A stretch of 52,216 nucleotides of DNA from AC-32 sp038236705 (lineage in GTDB: Bacteria > Actinomycetota > Thermoleophilia > Gaiellales > Gaiellaceae). The notes under the pieces were generated by a model. It searched no databases. It had not been told where the DNA came from and saw nothing but the letters and a program-made list of their open reading frames with translations. The DNA lies in the NCBI GenBank assembly GCA_038236705.1, contig JBBRZN010000014.1:1-52216 (forward strand), read 5' to 3'. Shown in pieces: positions 32,241 through 40,601 of the stretch (within the stretch, counting starts at the first letter, position 1; each line of letters begins with the position of its first letter). Position numbers and translations under genes: made by a program.

Positions 32241-34615
32241 CAGGGCCAGGTCCAGTCGCGGATCGCCGGGTCGTCGTCACCGTGCTCGCGCGTGTAGGCG
32301 CGGGCGCGGAGGCGCGCTTCCTCCATCTCCTGCCGCAGGTGCGCGGCCCGCCCGGCCAGGCCGGGGACACGGTCGACGACGTCGATGACGAGGTGGAAGC
32401 GGTCGAGGTCGTTGAGCATCACCATGTCGAACGGCGTCGTCGTCGTCCCTTCCTCCTTGTAGCCGCGCACGTGCAGGTTGCCGTGATTCCGGCGCCGGTA
32501 GGTGAGACGGTGGATCAGCCACGGGTAGCCGTGGTAGGCGAAGACGATCGGGCGCGAGCTCGTGAAGAGGGCGTCGAACTCGGCGTCGGAGAGGCCGTGT
32601 GGGTGCTCGGTCTCCGACTGCAGGCGCATCAGGTCGACGACGTTGATCACTCTGACCTTCAGGTCGGGCAGCCGCTCTCGCAGGATCGCGGCGGCGGCCA
32701 GCGTCTCCAGGGTCGGGATGTCGCCGGCGCAGGCGAGAACGACGTCGGGCTCACCGTCCTCGTCGGTGGAGGCCCAGTCCCAGATCCCGAGGCCGCGGGT
32801 GCAGTGGCTGACAGCGTCGTCCATCGCGAGGTAGTTGAGCGCCGGCTGCTTGCCCGCGACGACGACGTTGACGTAGTTGCGGCTGCGCAGGCAATGGTCG
32901 CCGACCGAGAGCAGCGTGTTCGCGTCCGGCGGCAGGTAGACGCGGACGACCTCGGCCTTCTTGTTGACGACGTGGTCGATGAAGCCCGGATCCTGGTGGG
33001 AGAAGCCGTTGTGGTCCTGGCGCCAGACGTGCGAGGAGAGCAGGTAGTTGAGCGAAGGGATGGGGCGGCGCCAGGGGATGTCGCGTGTCGTCTTCAGCCA
33101 CTTGGCGTGCTGGTTGAACATCGAGTCGATGATGTGGATGAACGCCTCGTAGCAGTTGAAGAGGCCGTGCCGGCCCGTCAGTAGGTAGCCCTCGAGCCAG
33201 CCCTGGCAGAGGTGCTCGGAAAGGACCTCCATCACCCGCCCGTCCGGGCTGAGCCCCTCGTCATCCGGCCGCGTTTCGGCGTTCCAGGTGCGGCCGGTGA
33301 CGGAGAAGACGTCGCCGAGCCGGTTCGAGGCGGTCTCGTCCGGGCCGAAAAGGCGGAAGTTGTCCGTGTTCTGAACGATGACGTCGCGCAGGAAGCCCCC
33401 GAGCACCCGCGTGGCCTCGCTCGTGCTCGTCGCCGGCGAGGAGACCTCCACGGCGTAGTCGCGGAAGTCGGGCAGGACGAGGTCGCGAGTCAGGGCGCCG
33501 CCGTTGGCGTGCGGGTTGGCGCTCATCCGCCGCTCGCCCTCGGGAGGAAGCGCACGAAGCTCGGGCACCAGCCGTCCATGCTCGTCGAAGAGCTCCTCGG
33601 GCCGGTAGCTCTTCAGCCACTGCTCCAGCTGGCGCACATGGGCTTCGCTGTCGCGCACTGACGGCATCGGCACCTGGTGCGAGCGCCAGCTGTCCTCGGT
33701 CTTCTTGCCGTCGACCTCCTTCGGCCCGGTCCAGCCTTTCGGCGTGCGCAGGATCAGCATCGGCCAGACCGGCCGCGTGGGCTCCCCGTCCTCCCGTGCC
33801 ACGCGCTGGAGCTCGCGGATCTCGTCCAGCGCCTCGTCGAGCGCGGCCGCCAAGCGCTGGTGGACGTGCGCCGGATCCTCGCCGTCGAAGCCGCCGCTGA
33901 CCACGATCGGCCGCCAGCCGTAGCCCTCGAAGAGCGCCACCAGCTCACGCTCGGGGATCCGTGCCAGCACGGTCGGGTTGGCGATCTTGTAGCCGTTCAG
34001 GTGCAGGACCGGCAGCACGGCACCGTCCGTCTTCGGGTTCAGGAACTTGTTCGAGTGCCAGCTCGCAGCCAACGGGCCGGTCTCGGCCTCACCGTCGCCG
34101 ACGACGCAGGCGACGAGCAGGTCGGGGTTGTCGAAGGCGGCGCCGAAGGCGTGCACGAGCGCGTAGCCGAGCTCGCCGCCCTCGTGGATCGATCCCGGCA
34201 CCTCCGGGGCGACGTGACTCGGGATCCCGCCGGGGAAGGAGAACTGGCGGAACAGCTCCCGGAGCCCCCGCTCGTCGCAGCCGACGTGCGGGTAGAGCTC
34301 GCTGTAGGTGCCTTCGAGATAGGCGTTCGCGACGAGCGCCGGGCCGCCGTGGCCGGGGCCGGTGATGTAGAGCGCGTTCAGGTCGCGGCCGCGGATCGCG
34401 CGGTTGAGATGGGCATACAGGATATTGAGGCCTGGCGCGGTGCCGAAGTGGCCGAGCAGGCGCGGCTTGACATGCTCGGGCCGCAAGGGCGCGCGCAGCA
34501 GCGGGTTGTCGAGCAGGTAGATCTGACCGACCGACAGGTAGTTGGCCGCACGCCAGTACGCGTCAAGGAGCCCGAGCTCCTCGGTCGACAGTGCTTCGCT
34601 TGCCGTCCCCGCCAT
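32237..34615 (-). CDS. xfp: phosphoketolase (xylulose-5-P/fructose-6-P)
   Basis: 792 residues, normal length. Recognisable landmarks include YWRAANYLSVGQIYL, HVKPRLLGHFGTAPGLN, GPGHGGPAL, VGDGEAETGPLA (thiamine-diphosphate site) and SHQDPGFIDHV. It splits sugar phosphates into acetyl-phosphate and a shorter sugar phosphate, and the adjacent acetate kinase makes ATP from the product without NAD+ reduction, useful under low oxygen. A perfect regulon palindrome lies 125 bp upstream. Confidence 0.96.
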   Translation of the reverse strand: MAGTASEALSTEELGLLDAYWRAANYLSVGQIYLLDNPLLRAPLRPEHVKPRLLGHFGTAPGLNILYAHLNRAIRGRDLNALYITGPGHGGPALVANAYLEGTYSELYPHVGCDERGLRELFRQFSFPGGIPSHVAPEVPGSIHEGGELGYALVHAFGAAFDNPDLLVACVVGDGEAETGPLAASWHSNKFLNPKTDGAVLPVLHLNGYKIANPTVLARIPERELVALFEGYGWRPIVVSGGFDGEDPAHVHQRLAAALDEALDEIRELQRVAREDGEPTRPVWPMLILRTPKGWTGPKEVDGKKTEDSWRSHQVPMPSVRDSEAHVRQLEQWLKSYRPEELFDEHGRLVPELRALPPEGERRMSANPHANGGALTRDLVLPDFRDYAVEVSSPATSTSEATRVLGGFLRDVIVQNTDNFRLFGPDETASNRLGDVFSVTGRTWNAETRPDDEGLSPDGRVMEVLSEHLCQGWLEGYLLTGRHGLFNCYEAFIHIIDSMFNQHAKWLKTTRDIPWRRPIPSLNYLLSSHVWRQDHNGFSHQDPGFIDHVVNKKAEVVRVYLPPDANTLLSVGDHCLRSRNYVNVVVAGKQPALNYLAMDDAVSHCTRGLGIWDWASTDEDGEPDVVLACAGDIPTLETLAAAAILRERLPDLKVRVINVVDLMRLQSETEHPHGLSDAEFDALFTSSRPIVFAYHGYPWLIHRLTYRRRNHGNLHVRGYKEEGTTTTPFDMVMLNDLDRFHLVIDVVDRVPGLAGRAAHLRQEMEEARLRARAYTREHGDDDPAIRDWTWPC

Positions 34616-34740
34616 TTCGCCTCCTTCGTAGAGCCAACACGATCCAGCCTAGGTCGCTTCGCGCCGGCGCTCACTGCCCAGGCCCCACAGAGACTGCCAG
34701 CGCGGACGCCGTCGTCCGTCGGGTCAGCCCGCTGCGTCGC

Positions 34741-34755
34741 TGCGGTCTTCCCGCA
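34741..34755. promoter_or_regulatory. perfect regulon palindrome upstream of the phosphoketolase operon
   Basis: TGCGG TCTTC CCGCA; pairing extends one base each side (CTGCGG/CCGCAG). Spacer GAAGA in the gene direction. 125 bp from the phosphoketolase ATG. Confidence 0.65.
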
Positions 34756-34772
34756 GACGCGGCGAATGGGGA

Positions 34773-34800
34773 ACGCCGTCGCGGGATCGGGCGACGGCGT
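34773..34800. repeat. 10-bp inverted repeat in the divergent promoter region
   Basis: ACGCCGTCGC and GCGACGGCGT flank 8 bp. It lies between the regulon box and the ArsR gene; could be a second operator or a transcription boundary. Confidence 0.4.
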
Positions 34801-34841
34801 CTTCGCCGCTCTTATCGCACGACTACGGCTAGTTCTAGTAT

Positions 34842-34865
34842 ACCATTACATCATTGTGTATTGGT
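34842..34865. promoter_or_regulatory. operator candidate for the ArsR-family regulator
   Basis: ACCATTAC and GTATTGGT, an 8-bp inverted repeat with one mismatch and an 8-bp spacer, in an AT-rich patch ending about 20 bp before the ArsR start. AT-rich repeats just before the gene are usual for ArsR autoregulation. Confidence 0.55.
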
Positions 34866-34884
34866 GCGAGGAGGAGTTACCTAG

Positions 34885-35226
34885 ATGGCATTGGCCCACC
34901 CGCTTCCCGATCCGCTCGTCGAGCTGATCGCCCGTCGTTTCCGGGTGATCGGCGAGCCGATGCGGATCCGCCTGCTCGATCGCCTGCGCGACGACGAGGC
35001 AACCGTCCACGAGCTGACCGACGCTCTCGGGGCCTCGCAGCAGAACGTCTCCCAGCATCTGCAGGTCCTGCTCGAGGCCGGGATCGTCGGACGCCGCAAG
35101 CAGGGAACCTACGCGTACTACTCGATCGCCGACGAGGGCGTACTCGCGCTCTGCGAGCTGGTCTGCGGCAGTCTGCAGCGCCAGTTCTCGGAGCTGAACG
35201 CGCTCGTCGAGGGAGCCGCTCGATGA
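34885..35226 (+). CDS. ArsR-family transcriptional regulator with Cx3C in the last helix
   Basis: 113 residues; winged helix with ASQQNVSQHLQVLLEAGIV as recognition region and RKQGTYAYYSI as the wing. The C-terminal helix has LALCELVCGSL, a Cys pair spaced C-x3-C that could bind metal or form a disulfide; the SmtB-type zinc site is absent. It leads the operon 34885-39294 with ATGA coupling to the next gene and has an operator candidate in its promoter, so it probably represses the operon. Confidence 0.87.
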   Translation: MALAHPLPDPLVELIARRFRVIGEPMRIRLLDRLRDDEATVHELTDALGASQQNVSQHLQVLLEAGIVGRRKQGTYAYYSIADEGVLALCELVCGSLQRQFSELNALVEGAAR

Positions 35227-35435
35227 ACGCTTGGCCGCTCGAGCGCGCGCTGTTCGCACTCGCAGGAAGCATCACGTTGGCGAGCGCGCTGCTAGCAGCG
35301 CTCGTCAGTCCGTGGTTCCTGTTGCTCACCGTCTTCGTCGGCATCAACCAGTGGCTCTTCGTCGCCCTGGGCGACTGCCCCGCCTCGCTGGTGCTCGAGC
35401 GGCTCATCGGCTTCGAGCGCGGGTGCAGTAGATGA
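35223..35435 (+). CDS. DUF2892-type inner-membrane protein
   Basis: 70 residues with two membrane helices and the family signature near the end (GDCPASLVLERLIGF). ATGA overlaps on both sides place it firmly between the ArsR regulator and the MMPL transporter. DUF2892 proteins often accompany rhodanese or sulfur-stress genes. Confidence 0.8.
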   Translation: MNAWPLERALFALAGSITLASALLAALVSPWFLLLTVFVGINQWLFVALGDCPASLVLERLIGFERGCSR

Positions 35436-37591
35436 GCGTCGCCGAGGGGGTCCGCGCGCCTGAGCCCGTCGAGGTGCGCGCGACGCCTGCGGTCGGGCCG
35501 CTCGGGCGCCTCGGGCGCTGGACGGCGGACAACGTCCGTACGGTCGCCCTTGCGTGGGTCGTCGTGGCCGTCGGCCTCGGCGTTTTCGCACCGCAGGTCG
35601 AGCACGCGCTCTCCGGCGCCGGCTGGGAGGCGTCCGGATCGGAATCGGTGGCGGCCCGCCGACTCGTGCAGGAACACTTCGGCGGCCTCTCCAGCCAGGC
35701 GTTCATGGTCGTCGTCCACTCCGAGACTAGGACGACCGCCGACCCGGCATTCCGACAGGCGCTCGCGTCCGTCGAGGCCAGCTTGCGCGGGAGCAAGGAC
35801 GTCACCTCGGTTGTCCCACCGCAGGCCGGCTCGACGGTCTCGCGCGACGGCCACACGGCTCTCGTCACCGCCGGCGCGTCGGGGACGCCGACCGAAGCTG
35901 TGGCCGCGGCCGACGAGCTGAAGCACGAACTGACGCGACTCGGCACCGACTCCATCTCGGTCTCGCTCACCGGTGCCTCCGGGATGTGGTCGGACTTCAA
36001 CGAGGCGAACAGGAAGGCGATGCTGAAGTCCGAGCTGATCTCCTGGCCGGTGACGATGGCGATCCTCGTCGTCGCCTTCGGCTCGCTCGTCGCCGCCGGG
36101 CTGCCGCTGATGCTGACGATCCTCGGCCTCGTCGCGAGCGCCGGACTGCTCTGGATCCTCTCGCACGGTTTCGACATCTCGATCTGGGCGATGAACTTCG
36201 CGCTCATGTTCGCGCTCGCGCTCGGGATCGACTACGCGCTCTTCGTCGTCCACCGCTTCCGCGGCGCCTACTTCGGCTCCCGCCTCCCGGCCCGCGAGGC
36301 GGCCGCGGTGACGATGGACAGCGCCGGCAAGGCCGTCCTCTTCTCCCGTTTGACCGTGTTGATCTCGCTCTCGGCGGTGATGCTCGTCCCCAGCCCGGCC
36401 TTCCGCTCGATGGCGCTCGGGATCATGCTCAGCGTCGTCTTCGTCCTGCTCGCGACGCTCACGCTCCTGCCCGCCGTGCTCGCCAAGCTCGGCCCGAAGG
36501 TCGACGCGCTGGCGCTCCCGTGGGTGCACTCAGGTGAGCACCGTTCGCCTGCCTTCGCCCGCTGGGGCGAGCGGCTCTGGCGGCGCCCGCACATGTACGG
36601 GCCGGCCGCGACGCTCGTGCTCGTCCTGCTCGCACTGCCGGTACTCGGCCTGAAGACCGGGATGCCCTCGATCAAGGTCGTCCCCGACAACGACCCCTCC
36701 CGCCTCGGCTACGAGCAGGTGCAGGCCGCGTTCGGCGCCGGAGCGCCGAGCGCGCTCCAGCTCGTTGGCCTCCGCGCGGCAGTCGAGCGGGCGGCCGCCG
36801 TCGCAGCCCGCGACCGCGGCGTCGCCCGCGTCCAGCCTGCGGAGCCAGGAAGCGGCGGGGGCGCGCTCGCCCAGGCGATCCCCCCCACCCACCCCACGCA
36901 CCCGGCCCGCGGGGCCACGAGCGACCGGCTCCGCAACGACCTGCCCGCCGGCGTCCTCGTCGGCGGCGCGGTCGCCGAGAACCACGACCTCGAGTCCGCT
37001 CTCGCCGCCAAGACGCCGCTCGTGATCGGCGTCGTGCTCGTGCTCGGCTTCCTGCTGCTGCTGTTCGCGCTGCGGGCGCCGCTGATCGCCGCGCTCGGCG
37101 TCGCCATGAACCTGCTCGCCACCGGCGCAGCCTTCGGCATCGGCCGCCTGATCTTCCAGGACGGCCGCGGCACCAGCCTTCTCGGCTACGAGTCACAGGG
37201 GTTCCTCGACGCCTGGGCGCCGGTGTTCTTCTTCGCGATGATCTTCGCGATCTCGATGGACTACACGGTGTTCCTGCTCGCCTCGGCGAAGGAGCACTAC
37301 GACCGCACCGGCGACCCGCGCGAGGCCGCGATCGGCGGCCTCGCCCACTCCGGCCGCGTCATCTTCGCGGCCGCCGCCGTGATGGTCGCCGTCTTCTTCA
37401 CCTTCGCGCTCTCGGGGCCGCTGCCGCCGAAGGAGATGGGCGTCATCCTCGGGTTCGCCGTCCTGCTAGACGCGATGCTGATCCGGCTGGTGCTGATGCC
37501 GACCATGCTGCGCGTCTTCGGCCACCGCGCCTGGGCGCTCCCGCGCTGGCTCGACCGGCTGCTCCCCGACATCCGCTTCGGCCACTCGTGA
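35432..37591 (+). CDS. MMPL/RND-family transporter
   Basis: 719 residues with two repeats, each a large extracytoplasmic loop and about five or six membrane helices. The helix-4 motif ALGIDYALFVVHRF and its second copy AISMDYTVFLLASA carry the Asp-Tyr pairs of the MMPL proton relay. These proteins export lipids, siderophores or toxic compounds by proton motive force. Coupled to DUF2892 and glutaredoxin genes under an ArsR regulator; substrate unknown. Confidence 0.9.
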   Translation: MSVAEGVRAPEPVEVRATPAVGPLGRLGRWTADNVRTVALAWVVVAVGLGVFAPQVEHALSGAGWEASGSESVAARRLVQEHFGGLSSQAFMVVVHSETRTTADPAFRQALASVEASLRGSKDVTSVVPPQAGSTVSRDGHTALVTAGASGTPTEAVAAADELKHELTRLGTDSISVSLTGASGMWSDFNEANRKAMLKSELISWPVTMAILVVAFGSLVAAGLPLMLTILGLVASAGLLWILSHGFDISIWAMNFALMFALALGIDYALFVVHRFRGAYFGSRLPAREAAAVTMDSAGKAVLFSRLTVLISLSAVMLVPSPAFRSMALGIMLSVVFVLLATLTLLPAVLAKLGPKVDALALPWVHSGEHRSPAFARWGERLWRRPHMYGPAATLVLVLLALPVLGLKTGMPSIKVVPDNDPSRLGYEQVQAAFGAGAPSALQLVGLRAAVERAAAVAARDRGVARVQPAEPGSGGGALAQAIPPTHPTHPARGATSDRLRNDLPAGVLVGGAVAENHDLESALAAKTPLVIGVVLVLGFLLLLFALRAPLIAALGVAMNLLATGAAFGIGRLIFQDGRGTSLLGYESQGFLDAWAPVFFFAMIFAISMDYTVFLLASAKEHYDRTGDPREAAIGGLAHSGRVIFAAAAVMVAVFFTFALSGPLPPKEMGVILGFAVLLDAMLIRLVLMPTMLRVFGHRAWALPRWLDRLLPDIRFGHS

Positions 37592-37920
37592 TGCTCGAGC
37601 TTTGGCAGACCGAATGGTGCCCAGCCTCCCGCCGCGTGCGTCAGCGGCTGACCGAGCTCGGCGTCGACTACGTCACGCGCCAAGTGCCGGTCGCGAAAGA
37701 ACAGCGCGACGCGCTCCGATGGGCGACGGGATCGGACACGATTCCCGTCCTCGTCCTGGACGACGGCTCGACTCTCATCGGCGAAGACGCAATCCGTGCC
37801 CACCTCAACCGGCACATCGCCGAGCCGCCCGAGGCGAAGGCGCACCGACTGAAGGCGGCGAATGCCCGCCGCCGCTACCTGGAGGAGGAATGCGAGTGCT
37901 TACAAGCTCCTACACCCTGA
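37591..37920 (+). CDS. glutaredoxin-like protein (CPxS)
   Basis: 109 residues: thioredoxin fold with WCPASRRVRQRL, so the second active-site Cys is Ser, and cis-Pro motif TIPVLVLDDG. Monothiol glutaredoxins act with glutathione/mycothiol or iron-sulfur clusters. Its start overlaps the MMPL stop by 1 bp and its end overlaps the next gene. Confidence 0.82.
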   Translation: MLELWQTEWCPASRRVRQRLTELGVDYVTRQVPVAKEQRDALRWATGSDTIPVLVLDDGSTLIGEDAIRAHLNRHIAEPPEAKAHRLKAANARRRYLEEECECLQAPTP

Positions 37921-38327
37921 ACGCCACGACCGAGCTGCCGTTCGACGAGACCGTGGCTCGCGTCCGCGACGAACTGACCGCAGAGGGCTTCGGCATCCTC
38001 TGCGAGATCGACGTCCAGGCAACGCTGCGCGAGAAGCTCGGCGAAGAGATCGAGCCCTACCTGATCCTGGGCGCCTGCAACCCGCCACTCGCTCACCGGG
38101 CGCTCGCGGCCGAGCCCGACCTCGGCGTGCTGCTGCCGTGCAACGTCGTCGTCTACGAGCGTCACGGGATGACACACGTGTCCGCGGTTGACGCCGAGCG
38201 GATGCTCTCGATCGTCGATAACGATGCGCTCGCACCGATCGCATCCGACGTCCGGCGGCGGCTTGCCGCCGCCGTCGAGCGGGCGACGGCCGGCGATCAC
38301 AACGAACGGAAAAGAGGCCCACGATGA
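37890..38327 (+). CDS. DUF302-domain protein
   Basis: 145 residues: TSSYTLNATTELPFDETVARV, GFGILCEIDVQATLREKLG and LGACNPPLAHRAL, then LLPCNVVVYE, the DUF302 signature set. The conserved Cys in GACNPP and LPCN suggests thiol chemistry. An excellent GGAGGAG site precedes the ATG, inside the glutaredoxin gene's end. DUF302 genes recur next to sulfur-oxidation and cytochrome genes. Confidence 0.85.
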   Translation: MRVLTSSYTLNATTELPFDETVARVRDELTAEGFGILCEIDVQATLREKLGEEIEPYLILGACNPPLAHRALAAEPDLGVLLPCNVVVYERHGMTHVSAVDAERMLSIVDNDALAPIASDVRRRLAAAVERATAGDHNERKRGPR

Positions 38328-38575
38328 TGAACGACTGGGACGGAGGCATGGGCGTTACGGGTTGGCTGCTGATGACCGTGGTCTGGGTCGCACTAATCGC
38401 GGCGATCGTCTGGGCGGTCGCAAGGCTGTTCCCCTCGCGCCGCGACGGTTCGACTGTGATGCCTGAGCGGTCGGAGGAGGTCCTCGACCGGCGCCTCGCC
38501 CACGGCGAGATCGATCAGGCGACCTACGACGAGCTGCGGGGCAAGCTCCGCGCCGCACGTGCCGAGAGGGTGTGA
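38324..38575 (+). CDS. SHOCT-domain single-helix membrane protein
   Basis: 83 residues: one membrane helix (about 12-35) and a C-terminal SHOCT motif (EVLDRRLAHGEIDQATYDELRGKL). Overlaps the DUF302 stop. SHOCT is a short oligomerisation-type motif; role unknown. Confidence 0.82.
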   Translation: MMNDWDGGMGVTGWLLMTVVWVALIAAIVWAVARLFPSRRDGSTVMPERSEEVLDRRLAHGEIDQATYDELRGKLRAARAERV

Positions 38576-38580
38576 CGAGG

Positions 38581-39294
38581 ATGCGCGCGAAGACGCTGCC
38601 GCTGATCGTCTTGGTCGCAGCCGTCGCGGCGCTGGTCGGGTCGGCTGCCTGGGCGATGGCGGTCGGCCGCAGCGACGACGGCGGCTGGGGGATGCACCGG
38701 TTCGGGAACGGGATGATGGGCTATGCACGCGCGGGCGGAGGCGACCCGGTCGGCGACCTTGCAGAAGCACGAAGCCAGGCCGGCCGCTTCGCCGACCGGC
38801 TCGACCTCGAGGTCGGCGAGGTGATGCGCTTTTCGAACCACTACTACGCCGAGCTCGAGCAGGACGGCCGGCCGGCCACCGAGGTGCTCGTCGAGCCGCA
38901 GACTGGCTCTGTCTACCTCGAGTACGGCCCGGCGATGATGTGGAACACCCGCTTCGGGATGATGAGCGGCGCCCGCTTCCCGGCCTCCGGGATGATGGGC
39001 GACGGGATGATGGGCGGCGCCGGCATGATGGGCGGGTCGGGCTTCGCTGACCCGACCTGGGCGCCGACGGGCGACGGCGACGTCTCGGCTGCCGAGGCGG
39101 GAGCGATCGCACGCCGCTGGCTCGCGGCGAACGGGAAGGGACTCGAGGCGGGCGAGCCGCAGGCCTTCCCCGGCTACTACACGCTCCATGTGCTGCGGGC
39201 CGGAAAGGTTGCCGGGATGCTCTCGGTAAACGCCGTCACCGGCGCGCCGTGGTACCACTGGTGGCACGGCCGCTTCGTCTCGATGAGCGAATGA
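38581..39294 (+). CDS. secreted Met/Gly-rich protein with PepSY-like repeats
   Basis: About 237 residues with an N-terminal membrane/signal helix (5-25), a Met-rich Gly stretch (GMMGDGMMGGAGMMGG) and two PepSY-like units (about 60-120 and 165-235: VEPQTGSVYLEYG; VNAVTGAPWYHWWHG). The Met clusters suggest copper binding outside the cell. Last gene of the ArsR operon; the GTG at 38572 is an alternative start. Confidence 0.7.
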   Translation: MRAKTLPLIVLVAAVAALVGSAAWAMAVGRSDDGGWGMHRFGNGMMGYARAGGGDPVGDLAEARSQAGRFADRLDLEVGEVMRFSNHYYAELEQDGRPATEVLVEPQTGSVYLEYGPAMMWNTRFGMMSGARFPASGMMGDGMMGGAGMMGGSGFADPTWAPTGDGDVSAAEAGAIARRWLAANGKGLEAGEPQAFPGYYTLHVLRAGKVAGMLSVNAVTGAPWYHWWHGRFVSMSE

Positions 39295-39366
39295 GCGTGA
39301 CAGGATCGACGGAGTCGGAGACGGGCGGGCGGCCTTTCCGTCAGGCTCCTGCTCGATCTTCGTCGG

Positions 39367-40515
39367 CTACCAGGTCTTTGCTCGGGTCGTGAGCTCCGGG
39401 CGCCGCACGCGCACGCGGGCGTCGACGGCGACGCAGCGGTCCGGGAGCGCCAGCACCGGATTGAGGTCGAGCTCGGCGACCGCAGGGATGTCCTCGCCGA
39501 GCCGAGCCAGGCGCAACAGCAGGTCGGCGAGAGCGGCACCGTCTGCCGGCGGCGCGCCGCGGAAGCCGCGGACGAGCCGCCCCGCCTTGCCGCCCTGGAC
39601 GAGCTCCTCGGCGTCGCGATCCGTCAGCGGAGCGATCCGGAACGCGGCCTCCCCGATCAGCTCGGCGAAGACGCCGCCGGGGCCGAAGGCGACCAGAGGC
39701 CCGAAGACCGGATCCTGGACGACCCCGGCGAGCAACTCGGCGCCGCTCGGGATCATCGGCTGCACGATCAGCGCCCGCCAACTCGGTCGGCCGCCGCCCG
39801 CACCGCGTCGGCATCGCGGAGATCGAGTGCGATCCCGCCGAGCTCGGTCTTGTGCGCGCCAGGAACCGCCGTCTTGACGACAACCGGGAAGCCGAGCTCC
39901 TCAGCGGCCGCGACCGCCTCGTCCGCGTCGGCGGCGAGGCGCTCGGGCACGAGCGGCAGCCCGTAGGCCAGCAGCAGCTCGCGAGTGTCGGCTGCGTTCA
40001 GCCAGACGTCGTCGCTGTCCGCGAGCGCGCGTCCGACGACGCGGTCAGCCGCCTCGCGTTCGATGCCGTCGAGCGCCGAGATCGTGCCGTGCGGCTGGCG
40101 CAGCCACTCCGCGCGTTGAGCCAGCCGGCCGAGCGCGCGCGCTGCCGACTCCGGTAGTGGAACGCGGCAACGTGGGCGCCGTCGCGTCGCAGCGCCGCCG
40201 GGATTCCGGCCGCGCTCAGCACGACGGCCAGGACGGGCTTGCCGCTCGCCGCCTCCGCCGTCGCCCGCTCGATGGCCTCGGCGACCTCGTCGGCAGTAGC
40301 AGTCACCGTGGGCACGAAGGGCAGGACGGCGGCGGCGACCTGCGAGTCGTCGAGCACGATGGGCAGCGCCGCCGCGTAGGTGGCGGCGGTCGCCCCCCGA
40401 GCATGTCGACCGGGTTGGTGACGCTCGCCTCGGCGGCGAGCAGCGCGGCGAGCGCAGCACGCGTGTCTTCGCCGAGCTCCGGGAGTGCCGTGCAAACCGC
40501 GCTTTGGACAGCGGA
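39367..40515 (-). pseudogene. 3' part of an ADP-forming acyl-CoA synthetase, broken by frameshifts
   Basis: Pieces in three frames: VCTALPELGEDTRAALAALL and VTNPVDMLG; ATYAAALPIVLDDSQV; then REAADRVVGRALADSD, LLAYGLPLVPERLA with VVVKTAVPGAHKTELGGIAL (ATP-grasp), then LIVQPMIPSGAELLAGVV. This is the C-terminal half of NDP-forming acetyl-CoA synthetases. Three breaks are each repaired by one C or G (C-run 40393-40398, GG 40153-40154, CCC 39774-39776). The N-terminal CoA-binding half is absent, so it is truncated regardless. Confidence 0.72.
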
Positions 40516-40601
40516 CTTCTACGGATACGTTCGGGCGTTGCTCGGAGCGCCGGGACCCCGAAGCCGCTTCTGTTGTCGAGCCAGAGTGGTAGACACGGTC
40601 C

